The notes beneath the pieces are model-generated. The model saw nothing but the letters and a program-made list of their open reading frames with translations. It was not told where the DNA came from and did not search any database. From CAXNKG01 sp964202965 (lineage in GTDB: Bacteria; Acidobacteriota; Vicinamibacteria; Vicinamibacterales; UBA2999): a stretch of 64,000 nt of DNA. Location of the stretch: NCBI GenBank assembly GCA_964202965.1, contig CAXNKG010000006.1:35203-99202 (forward strand), in the 5' to 3' direction. Shown here piece by piece: positions 56,697 to 64,000 of the stretch (position 1 is the stretch's first letter; each line of letters starts with the position of its first letter). A program made the position numbers and the translations under genes.

Positions 56697-56730
56697 AGAG
56701 ACGTCGCACGTCGTCACGCTCGCACCCTCG

Positions 56731-58098
56731 TCACCCTCCCGTCTGTTCCTGCAGCCGCCGCACCGCGCCCTTGAAGCTGTCCCCCCTGGCCGCGTAGTCG
56801 GTAAACCAGTCGAAGCTCGAACACGCCGGCGCCAGCACCACGACGCCGTCCGGAGCGGCCACGGCATAGGCCCGCTCGACGGCCTCATCCATGGACGCCG
56901 CCTCGACCACCGGCACGACATCCCTGAGGGCGTCGCGCACCAGCGGTGCCGCTTCCCCGATCGCGACCACCCCGCGGCCGCGCGACGCCAACGCGTCCCG
57001 CAGCTCGGTGAAGTCGCCCCCCTTGAACCGGCCGCCGACGATCGCCACCACGCCGCGGTCAAAGCTCTCGATCGATCGGCGCGCCGCCTCGACGTTGGTC
57101 GCCTTGGAGTCGTTGACGAACCGGACGCCGCCGATCGTCGCCACCGGCTCCATCGCGTGCGGGAGCCCGCGGAATCCGCGCAGCGCGCGCTGCATCGCGG
57201 AGGGATCGCAGCCGGCCAGCGACGCGGCGGCTGCCGCGGCGAGCACGTTGTTCAGCATGTGGCGGCCCGTCAGCTCGACGGCAGTACGCGGAAACAGCTT
57301 CTCGACGCCGGTGGTCGTGCGCTTGACGACCCAGTCGCCGTCCACCACGAAGCCATCGGCGATCCGTCCCGACAGCGCAAACGGGACCATGCGTGAGGGA
57401 GCGTCAAGGCTGCGGCGCACGACGAGCGGGTCGTCTGCATTGATGACCGCCCAGTCATCCACCGTCTGGTTCGCGAATATCCGCGCCTTCGCATCGACGT
57501 AGGCCTCAATGCTCGGATGACGATCCAGATGGTCGTCGGCAAGATTCAGCCAGACGGCGATCCAGGGCCTGAATGTCGACGTGGTCTCGAGCTGAAAGCT
57601 GCTCGCCTCGACGACGTGGAGCGTGTCGGCCGTCGACTGGTCCACCTGCGCACTGAGCGGCACGCCGATGTTCCCCCCGACGAGCACCGGCTTCCCTGCC
57701 GCCTCCAGCATGCGGCCGACCAGCGTCGTCGTCGTCGACTTGCCCTTCGTGCCGGTGACGGCAATCACGCGCCCGCGAAGCCAGCGCCACGCCAGCTCCA
57801 GCTCGCCGATGATCTCGACGCCGCGATCGCGCACGGGGTCGAACACCGCCTGCTCCGCCGGTACACCTGGGCTCAGGACCACGAGCTCCGCCCGGGCGAG
57901 CGTCCCTGGCTGATGCCCGCCGGTTTCAAGCGCGACGCCTGCGGCCTGGAGCGCGGGCGCTGCGTCGACGGTCGGCCGCAGCTCGGTCAGCGTCACGCGT
58001 GCCCCTCTCGCGGCGAGCAGCCGCGCCGCCGCGACGCCGCTGCGGGCTGCGCCCACTACCACCACCTGCCGGTTCCGCACGTCAAAGGTGTGTCCCAC
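56731..58098 (-). CDS. murD: UDP-MurNAc-L-Ala--D-glutamate ligase
   Basis: 455 aa. Adds D-Glu with ATP. N-terminal VVVVGAARSGVAAARLLAARGARVTLTE (MurD Rossmann), LSPGVP, P-loop VIAVTGTKGKSTTTTLVG near residue 112, NIGVPL, VEASSFQLE, LNLADDHLDRH, and C-terminal VNDSKATNVEAARRSIESF and LAPACSSFDWFTDYAARGDSFK are diagnostic. GTG 58098 lies 4 nt behind the mraY stop. The 257-nt gap to ftsW begins right behind this gene. Confidence 0.96.
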   Translation of the reverse strand: MGHTFDVRNRQVVVVGAARSGVAAARLLAARGARVTLTELRPTVDAAPALQAAGVALETGGHQPGTLARAELVVLSPGVPAEQAVFDPVRDRGVEIIGELELAWRWLRGRVIAVTGTKGKSTTTTLVGRMLEAAGKPVLVGGNIGVPLSAQVDQSTADTLHVVEASSFQLETTSTFRPWIAVWLNLADDHLDRHPSIEAYVDAKARIFANQTVDDWAVINADDPLVVRRSLDAPSRMVPFALSGRIADGFVVDGDWVVKRTTTGVEKLFPRTAVELTGRHMLNNVLAAAAAASLAGCDPSAMQRALRGFRGLPHAMEPVATIGGVRFVNDSKATNVEAARRSIESFDRGVVAIVGGRFKGGDFTELRDALASRGRGVVAIGEAAPLVRDALRDVVPVVEAASMDEAVERAYAVAAPDGVVVLAPACSSFDWFTDYAARGDSFKGAVRRLQEQTGG

Positions 58099-58102
58099 GC
58101 CA

Positions 58103-59188
58103 TCACCGCAGCTTCAACGTCGTCAGGCTGAAGAGCGCGAAGATCACGGCGACGATGAGGAATCGCGTGATCACTTTCGGCTCGCTCCAGCCGATCAGCT
58201 CGAAATGGTGGTGGATCGGCGCCATCTTGAAGACGCGCTGCCCGGTGAGCTTGAACGAGCCGACCTGCACAATCACCGACAGCGCCTCGATGACGAAGAC
58301 GCCGCCGACGATCAGCAGCAGCAGTTCCTGCTTGATGAGGATGGCGACCGTGCCCAGCGCGCCGCCGAGCGCCAGGGACCCGACGTCGCCCATGAAGATC
58401 TCCGCGGGGTACGAGTTGTACCAGAGGAACCCGAGACTCGCGCCAACCAGCGCGCCGCAGAAGATCGTCAGCTCGCCCGCAGGCTGGAAGCGGACGAGCA
58501 GCAGGTAATCCGCCAGCACCGCGTGCCCCGTCACATACGCGAGCGCCGTGAACGCCGCGGCCGCGACGCCGAAGGTGCTGATCGCCAGTCCGTCGAGGCC
58601 GTCCGTCAGATTGACCGCGTTTGACGCGCCCACGAGGACCAGGACGGCAAAGGCCACGTAGAACCAGCCGAGATCCGGGATCAGATTCTTGAAGAACGGG
58701 AAGATGAGCCGCGTGTTGTACAGGTTGTTGTCGGCGAGCAGCATCAGGACGACGCCGACGACAATCGCAATGACGATCTGCAGCCCCATCTTGTAGCGCG
58801 GGCGCAGCCCGTGGTGCGTGCGTCGAATGATCTTCAGATAGTCGTCGGCGAAGCCCACCCCGCCGAAGGCGCACGTCGCGAGCACCGCGATCCAGATGTA
58901 CGGGTTTGCGAGGTCGGCCCACAGCAGCGTGGGCACGACCGCGGCCGTGAGAATGAGCAGGCCGCCCATGGTCGGCGTGCCGGCCTTGGCGCGGTGCGAC
59001 TGCGGCCCTTCCTGCCGGATCACCTGGCCGATCTGGAAGTCTCGAAGCGTCCGAATCATCCAGGGGCCCAGCACGAGACTGATGAGCAGCGCCGTGAGGC
59101 TCGCCGCGGCCGTCCGGAACGTGATGTAGCGCACGACGTTCAGGGGCCCGAAGTACGGCTCGAGCGGCGGCAGCAGCTCAAACAGCAT
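58103..59188 (-). CDS. mraY: Phospho-MurNAc-pentapeptide transferase
   Basis: 361 aa, ten predicted membrane segments, transferring phospho-MurNAc-pentapeptide to undecaprenyl phosphate to make lipid I. Signature blocks: RQEGPQSHRAKAGTPTMGGLLIL, GFADDYLKIIRRTHHGLRPRYKMGLQ with the catalytic Asp pair, NAVNLTDGLDGLAI, and VFKMAPIHHHFELIGWSEPKVITRFLIV near the C terminus. The ATG shares one base with the murF stop (TGATG). Confidence 0.97.
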   Translation of the reverse strand: MLFELLPPLEPYFGPLNVVRYITFRTAAASLTALLISLVLGPWMIRTLRDFQIGQVIRQEGPQSHRAKAGTPTMGGLLILTAAVVPTLLWADLANPYIWIAVLATCAFGGVGFADDYLKIIRRTHHGLRPRYKMGLQIVIAIVVGVVLMLLADNNLYNTRLIFPFFKNLIPDLGWFYVAFAVLVLVGASNAVNLTDGLDGLAISTFGVAAAAFTALAYVTGHAVLADYLLLVRFQPAGELTIFCGALVGASLGFLWYNSYPAEIFMGDVGSLALGGALGTVAILIKQELLLLIVGGVFVIEALSVIVQVGSFKLTGQRVFKMAPIHHHFELIGWSEPKVITRFLIVAVIFALFSLTTLKLR

Positions 59189-60588
59189 CAGCTGAACTCC
59201 GCCGCAAGACGGTCCGCGACGATGTCCATTCGCGTCCCGCGCGAGCCTTTGACGAGCACGAGGTCACCCGCGTTGACGGCGGCGACGGCCGCCGGCGCCG
59301 CCAGTTCGCTCTTTTCGAAGTACCTGACGGCCGCCGCCGGCATTCCGGCGGCCATCGCCGCGTCCGCCAGCCTCCGCGCACCGTCGCCCCCGACCGCGAT
59401 CAGCATCCGCAGGCCGGCGGCGGCCGCCCGGCGGCCGGACGCCTCATGCAGGGCGGCCGACTGGTCGCCGAGCTCCAGCATCTCGCCCAGGACGGCGACT
59501 TTCCTCGCGCGCGTCTCGCGCATCAGGATGTCGAGCGCCTGCCGCAGCGCCTCTGGACTCGAGTTGTACGAGTCGTCGATGAGGACGATGCCGCCGCGAA
59601 GGCGCCGTACGGCGCCGCGCCGATCGGCCGGCTTCAGCCGCGTCGCGGCGGCGGCGATGTCGTCGAGGGGAATACCGAACTCCAGCGCGACGGCAGTTGC
59701 CGCGAGAACGTTGTCCAGGTTTCCGCGGCCGAGGAGCGGCGTCGTCATGACGCACTCACCCGCGGGAGTCGTCACGCGGGCGCGCATGCCGTCCACGCCG
59801 AGGTCCTCGATATCGCTGGCGCGGACGACCGCCTGCGGTGACGTGCCGAACGTCACGATGCGTCCCGCGAACGTGTGTGCGCGCGCGGTGATGCGTGGGT
59901 CGTCCGCGTTGCAGACGAGCAGATCGCCGGGCCGCGCCCCCTCCAGGATCTCCGCCTTTGCGTCGGCAATCGCGTCGAGCGACCCGAAGAACCCGATGTG
60001 CGCGTCGCCGACATTCGTCCAGACGCGGACGTCCGGCGCGGCGACCCGGGCGAGCGTGCGGATTTCGCCGGCGTGGTTCATCCCGAGCTCCATCACCGCG
60101 ACCTCGGGCCGCTCGCGGAGCTGCAGCAGCGACAGCGGCAGACCGATGTGGTTGTTCAGGTTCCCCTTGTTCTTCACCACGCGAAAGCGCAGCGAGAGAA
60201 ACTCCGCGATGGCTTCCTTCGTGGTCGTCTTGCCCGCGCTCCCGGTGATCGCCACGACGCGCGTGCCGCTGGCCGCCCGGACGGCGCGCGCCAGGTCCTG
60301 CAGGGCGCGCGTGGTGTCCGCGACGCGCACGACCGCGGCAGATCCGGGGCGGTGTTCCCGAAGCGGACGATCGACCAGCGCTCCCGCAGCGCCCTTCGCA
60401 AGGGCGTCGGCGACGAACGCGTGTCCGTCAAGCCGTTCGCCGCGAAGGGCGACGAAGAAGTCGCCTGGCTGAAGCGTGCGCGTGTCGATCACGATGTGGC
60501 CAATCTCGCTGTCCGGATCCCCTGACTGAATCTGCCCGCCGACCGCGTCGGCCATTGACTGCACTGTGAGACGGAGTTCGTCACCCAA
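59188..60588 (-). CDS. murF: UDP-MurNAc-tripeptide--D-Ala-D-Ala ligase
   Basis: 466 aa. Adds D-Ala-D-Ala with ATP. N-terminal RLTVQSMADAVGGQ, P-loop VVAITGSAGKTTTKEAIAEFL, NKGNLNNHIGLPLSLL, ELGMNHAGEIRTLA, NVGDAHIGFFGSLDAIADAKAEIL, and C-terminal IDDSYNSSPEALRQALDIL and VLGEMLELGDQSAALHEASG match MurF. TTG 60588 overlaps the murE stop by 8 nt and gives the expected distance to the first conserved strand; ATG 60552 (MADAVGG) is the alternative. The long frame upstream is inside murE. Confidence 0.93.
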   Translation of the reverse strand: MGDELRLTVQSMADAVGGQIQSGDPDSEIGHIVIDTRTLQPGDFFVALRGERLDGHAFVADALAKGAAGALVDRPLREHRPGSAAVVRVADTTRALQDLARAVRAASGTRVVAITGSAGKTTTKEAIAEFLSLRFRVVKNKGNLNNHIGLPLSLLQLRERPEVAVMELGMNHAGEIRTLARVAAPDVRVWTNVGDAHIGFFGSLDAIADAKAEILEGARPGDLLVCNADDPRITARAHTFAGRIVTFGTSPQAVVRASDIEDLGVDGMRARVTTPAGECVMTTPLLGRGNLDNVLAATAVALEFGIPLDDIAAAATRLKPADRRGAVRRLRGGIVLIDDSYNSSPEALRQALDILMRETRARKVAVLGEMLELGDQSAALHEASGRRAAAAGLRMLIAVGGDGARRLADAAMAAGMPAAAVRYFEKSELAAPAAVAAVNAGDLVLVKGSRGTRMDIVADRLAAEFS

Positions 60589-62101
60589 CCCTGACCCTGT
60601 TGCGCCGCGTCTCCAGCGCCTCCCGCGCCGCCGCCACGTCGTCGAATGGCAGCGTCGTGCCGCCGATCTCCTGGTACTTCTCGTGTCCCTTGCCGGCGAT
60701 GAGCACGAGATCGCCGGGAGCGGCCTCGCTGACCGCGCGCAGGATCGCTTCGCGGCGGTCCAGCACGGTGAGCACCTCGACATCGCGCTGGCGGGTCTCG
60801 GGCTGGGCGCCGAGGTTCACTTCGTCGACGATCCGCTGCGGGTCCTCGCTGCGCGGGTTGTCCGACGTCAGCACGACGACGTCGCTCAACCTCGCCGCCA
60901 CCATCCCCATGAGCGGCCTCTTGGTGCGATCGCGGTCTCCGCCCGCGCCGAACACCGTGATCAGTTTCCGGCGGGCGAGCGGTCGCGCCGTCTCGAGCAG
61001 GTTGCGAAGCGCGTCGTCTGTGTGCGCGTAGTCCACGACGACCCCGATGTCGTCAGCCGGGGACGATGCGCGCTGGAAGCGGCCCGGCACACCGGCGAGT
61101 CGCGAAAGGCCGCGCTCCGCGGCTTCCGGCGGCACGCCGAGCGCCAGCGTCACGCTGATGGCCGCGAGGATGTTGTAGACGTTTGGCCGTCCGACCAGGG
61201 GCGACTGCACCTGCACGGTGCCCTGCGGCGTCCGCGCCTCGAAGTGCACGCCGTCCAGCGACAGCGCCAACGGCCCCGGCGTCACGTCGGCGTCCCGGTT
61301 GACCGCGTACGTCACCGGCCGCTTGACGATGTCCGCGATCGACTGGCCGCGCGGATCGTCCATGTTGACCGCGGCGGGCGCGGCGTCTGGCAGCATCTCG
61401 AACAGTCGCCGTTTCGCCACGAAGTAGTTCTCCATGTCGGCGTGGAAGTCGAGGTGGTCCCGCGTCAGGTTCGTGAACACGCCGCCGGCAAACTGGATCG
61501 CGTCGGCACGGCGCAGGGCGAGCGCGTGCGAAGAGACCTCCATCGCACAGGCCCGGCAGCCCGCGTCAGCCATTTCGCGCATCATGTCCTGCAGCTCGGG
61601 TGCCTCCGGCGTCGTCCGCGTGGCCGCGAACTCTCGCCTGCCCGTTCGGTACAGCACCGTCCCCATCAACCCGCACGGGATGCCCGCCGCTTCGAAGATC
61701 GCACTCACGAGATACCCGGTGGTCGTCTTGCCGTTGGTCCCGGAGATTCCGACGACCTGCATCTCCCGGCTTGGATGGCCGCGGAACGCAGCCGCCATCC
61801 ACGCGAGCGCCATCCGCGCGTCCTTCACGACAATCCACGGCACCGGCACCGGCGCAGGCGGCTCCCGCTCGGCGACGATGGCCGCCGCGCCGGATGCGAC
61901 GGCCGCGGGAGCGAAATCAGCGCCGTCGGCTTTCAACCCGCGCAGCGCGACAAAGATCCCCCCGCGCGCCACCCGTCGCGAGTCGTGGGTCACCCCGCGG
62001 CATTCGACCTCCAGTGCGCGCCCCAGTCGGGCCACGTCCACGCCGCCTGGCGGAGATCCGCCATGGGCGATCGCTTCGCGGACCAGATCCCCGACCGTCA
62101 T
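60581..62101 (-). CDS. murE: UDP-MurNAc-L-Ala-D-Glu--diaminopimelate ligase
   Basis: 506 aa. Adds the third stem residue with ATP. P-loop GISGTNGKTTTGYLV near residue 115, TTPEAPELQDMMREM, MEVSSHALALRR, VFTNLTRDHLDFHADMENYFVAK, and DYAHTDDALRNLLETAR are family-typical. The amino-acid-selecting loop reads TSDNPRSEDP, the DNPR form associated with meso-diaminopimelate rather than lysine. The ATG overlaps the ftsI stop (ATGA) and the stop overlaps murF. Confidence 0.96.
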   Translation of the reverse strand: MTVGDLVREAIAHGGSPPGGVDVARLGRALEVECRGVTHDSRRVARGGIFVALRGLKADGADFAPAAVASGAAAIVAEREPPAPVPVPWIVVKDARMALAWMAAAFRGHPSREMQVVGISGTNGKTTTGYLVSAIFEAAGIPCGLMGTVLYRTGRREFAATRTTPEAPELQDMMREMADAGCRACAMEVSSHALALRRADAIQFAGGVFTNLTRDHLDFHADMENYFVAKRRLFEMLPDAAPAAVNMDDPRGQSIADIVKRPVTYAVNRDADVTPGPLALSLDGVHFEARTPQGTVQVQSPLVGRPNVYNILAAISVTLALGVPPEAAERGLSRLAGVPGRFQRASSPADDIGVVVDYAHTDDALRNLLETARPLARRKLITVFGAGGDRDRTKRPLMGMVAARLSDVVVLTSDNPRSEDPQRIVDEVNLGAQPETRQRDVEVLTVLDRREAILRAVSEAAPGDLVLIAGKGHEKYQEIGGTTLPFDDVAAAREALETRRNRVRVG

Positions 62102-64000
62102 GACCCTCCGCCAGACGATGTCCCGGCCACGTCGCGCCCCAGTCGCAACGTGGAAACAGACCCGCGCTCGATTGGCGTGCCGGGTAACGGATCCTGATCG
62201 AGCACGACGCCGTCCCCGCGCAGCCGGGCGGTCATGCCCAGACGGGCGAGGATGCGCAGCGCATCGCGCGCGCCAAGACCGCGGAGATCCGGAAAGAGGG
62301 ATGCGGAGCCGGCGGCACCGTTCTGCAGCGTGACGATCGCCGGCAGCGACGTCGGCCCGGAGGCCGGCCGTTCGAGCGCGGTCTCGTGGCGCGCCACCAG
62401 CACAGGTGGAGCGGGATTGATCGACGGAGGTATGCCCTGGAGCCGCAGGCCGGCCGCGGCAATCCGCTGCCAGATCGGCGCCGCCACCGAGCCGCCGTAA
62501 TACAGGTTCCTGCCGTGCGGCGAGTCGATCACGACGACGATCGCAAACACGGGCCGTCGCGACGGAACGAAGCCGACGAACGACGCGTTGTATTCGGACC
62601 TCGAGTACGTGCCGTCCACGACCTTCTGGGCCGTTCCCGTCTTTCCAGCAACGGTAAAACCGTCGACCCGCGCGCGGCTCCCTGTGCCGCGTTCGACAAC
62701 CTGCTCCATGATCTCGGTCAGCACGGCGGAGGTGCGCGCCGACACGGTGCGGCGAAGGACTTTTCGCGGAACAGCCTGGCGTCCGGATTCACCGATGACC
62801 GCCCGGACGATCCGCGGCTCGACGAGCTCGCCGCCGTTGGCGATGGAGCTCACGGCCGCCGCCATCTGCAGCGGCGTGACGCCCACCTGATAGCCCATCG
62901 AGACCGACGCGAGCGCGCTGTCGTTCAGCTTGCTCGCGTCCCACACGATGCCGGCGTTTTCGCCTGGGAAATCGGGAGACACCCGGCTGCCGAACCCGAA
63001 CCGGTTCGTGTAGGCACCGAGCCGTTCGGCGCCGAGCCTGAGCCCCACCTTGATCGCCCCGACGTTGCTCGACTTCACGATCACGTCGGCAAACGATAGG
63101 ACGCCTTCGCGGTGATCATCGTTGATGACGCGCGACCCGAATCGAATGCGGCCCGCGCTCACGTCGATCAGATCCTCGGGCTTGACGACCGCTTCCTCGA
63201 GCGCGGCCGACGCCGTGACGATCTTGAACGTCGATCCGGGCTCGTAGATGTCCTGCACGGCCCTGTTGCGCTGCGCGCCCCTGGCCGCGTCGCGGTACGC
63301 GTTCGGGTTGAACGTCGGCCAGTTGGCCAGCGCCAGGATCTCCCCGGTCTGCGGATCCATCACGACGGCGCTGCCGCCGGCCGCGCGGTTCTCCTCGATG
63401 CCGATCCGCAGCTCCCGCTCGGCGATGTGCTGGAGCATCTGGTCCACGGTGAGCTCGAGCGCCGCGCCGGCGGTCGGCGGACGCTCGACCCGGCTGAAGG
63501 CCTGCCGCCGGGCGTCCGTATGAATGAGGACGGTGCCGGGACGGCCCTTGATCAGCGAGTCGTAGGCGGCTTCAATGCCGTTCAGCCCCTTGTTGTCGAT
63601 GCCGACGTAGCCCAGCACGTGGGCGCCGAGGTCCTTGTTCGGGTAGAACCGCCGGCTCTCCTTCATGAAGCCGACACCCTCGAGCTTCAGGTTCGCCACG
63701 CGCCGCGCCTCGTTGGGCGTCACCTGCCGCTGCACGTACGCGAACGCGCGCCTCCGGCGAAGACGCTCCGCCAGCGCCTCCCGTTCGCGAGTCGTGCAGT
63801 TGTCGAGGACGGCACAGAGCGCCCGCGCGGCGTCGTCGGGTGCGGCGATCTCCGTCGGGACCGCGTAGACCGACTCGGCGTCCACGCTGTAGGCGAGCAC
63901 GCGCCCGTTCCGGTCCAGGATGTCGCCGCGCTTGGCGGCGATTTCGACGGTGCGTGACTGCTGGCGCTCGGCTCGCGACGCCAGGTCGTCGTGGCGGACG
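62098..64000 (-). CDS. ftsI: Septal peptidoglycan transpeptidase, PASTA-containing (5' end beyond window)
   Basis: About 634 residues visible; the frame is open through base 64000 (RAERQQSRTVEIAAKRGDILDRNG), so the N-terminal membrane anchor lies outside. Class B penicillin-binding protein, cross-linking septal peptidoglycan. Active-site motifs: YEPGSTFKIVTA (SxxK serine), VKSSNVGAIK (SxN) and VAGKTGTAQKV (KTG). The last about 65 residues (LFPDLRGLGARDALRILARLGMTARLRGDGVVLDQDPLPGTPIERGS) form one PASTA domain, less usual for proteobacterial FtsI but common in other phyla. Its stop overlaps murE. SpoVD-like naming is equally possible. Confidence 0.93.
   Translation of the reverse strand, partial: VRHDDLASRAERQQSRTVEIAAKRGDILDRNGRVLAYSVDAESVYAVPTEIAAPDDAARALCAVLDNCTTREREALAERLRRRRAFAYVQRQVTPNEARRVANLKLEGVGFMKESRRFYPNKDLGAHVLGYVGIDNKGLNGIEAAYDSLIKGRPGTVLIHTDARRQAFSRVERPPTAGAALELTVDQMLQHIAERELRIGIEENRAAGGSAVVMDPQTGEILALANWPTFNPNAYRDAARGAQRNRAVQDIYEPGSTFKIVTASAALEEAVVKPEDLIDVSAGRIRFGSRVINDDHREGVLSFADVIVKSSNVGAIKVGLRLGAERLGAYTNRFGFGSRVSPDFPGENAGIVWDASKLNDSALASVSMGYQVGVTPLQMAAAVSSIANGGELVEPRIVRAVIGESGRQAVPRKVLRRTVSARTSAVLTEIMEQVVERGTGSRARVDGFTVAGKTGTAQKVVDGTYSRSEYNASFVGFVPSRRPVFAIVVVIDSPHGRNLYYGGSVAAPIWQRIAAAGLRLQGIPPSINPAPPVLVARHETALERPASGPTSLPAIVTLQNGAAGSASLFPDLRGLGARDALRILARLGMTARLRGDGVVLDQDPLPGTPIERGSVSTLRLGRDVAGTSSGGGS

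Larger units (their letters stand above)
56474..56730. other. 257-bp gap inside the dcw cluster with a long inverted repeat
   Basis: No credible ORF on either strand. AGCAGTCATCAG (56582-56593) and its exact complement CTGATGACTGCT (56677-56688) form a 12-bp stem around 83 nt. That segment contains smaller palindromes (CGCAG/CTGCG around 56621-56640 and CCAGC/GCTGG around 56645-56655). The flanks are heptamer arrays (56485-56512 and 56676-56696). All other dcw neighbours overlap or lie within about 60 nt. It could be a structured RNA, a transcription boundary or a decayed small mobile element. Confidence 0.5.

Overview
The window is a GC-rich bacterial chromosome segment, almost entirely coding, with 51 protein-coding loci (two cut by the window edges, one broken) and one tRNA. 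No plasmid, phage or insertion-sequence gene was recognised. The dcw cell-wall/division cluster with a DNPR-type (meso-diaminopimelate) MurE points to a Gram-negative-type wall. A Ser/Thr kinase fused to a TolB/WD40-like propeller, several secreted TPR/NHL proteins, an outer-membrane-type barrel and the high GC all suggest Acidobacteriota, probably Vicinamibacteria. That assignment is inference from gene content; no 16S gene is present.

Layout. 1-5.4 kb (minus): a 5-oxoproline region with pxpB, pxpC, a secreted alpha/beta hydrolase and the 5' two thirds of a fused HyuA/HyuB 5-oxoprolinase. 5.5-16.3 kb: mixed metabolic and envelope genes, namely a secreted TPR protein, a membrane protein plus MetE-like protein, a bicupin, an M1 aminopeptidase, a cupredoxin-like protein, a barrel protein, a HupE-like protein and an SDR. 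16.3-24.5 kb: rlmI-like/glyA divergent pair, DinG-like helicase, carboxypeptidase-regulatory/TPR protein, yggS, cstA. 24.7-32 kb (minus): lepB, lepA, the scar of a restriction-modification system, a TfoX-like protein, citrate synthase, a small membrane protein, a family 2 glycosyltransferase. 32-38 kb: larB, two secreted NHL propellers, the kinase. 38.3-45.6 kb (plus): mutS2-dnaG-rpoD-tRNA-Ile2(CAU)-zinc ribbon protein-RNase H. 45.7-49.3 kb: pgeF, acpS, a small conserved-looking protein, a B12-binding-type radical SAM protein. 49.4-64 kb (minus): ftsI-murE-murF-mraY-murD-ftsW-murG-murC-ftsQ-ftsA-ftsZ, mostly with overlapping start/stop codons, so presumably one transcription unit. murB and ddl are not in it.

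The most unusual signal is outside the genes. At least a dozen short tandem arrays, mostly of degenerate 7-nt units (some 8 or 9 nt), sit in the gaps and repeatedly begin at or run across stop codons. The unit differs from locus to locus. One sequence (AGTCAAA/GGTCAAA) follows a TAA stop at two unrelated loci (lepA and the RNase H gene). Several arrays carry one G-run per unit and fit G-quadruplex patterns. One lies in-frame inside pgeF. The window also has three copies of a REP-like palindrome, two of them as an inverted pair inserted in-frame in the DinG-like helicase and one supplying the stop codon of pgeF. Other points of note are a deletion scar joining the start of a restriction gene to the end of a methyltransferase gene, a 257-bp gap in the dcw cluster holding a long inverted repeat, and promoter arrangements that suggest leaderless mRNAs.
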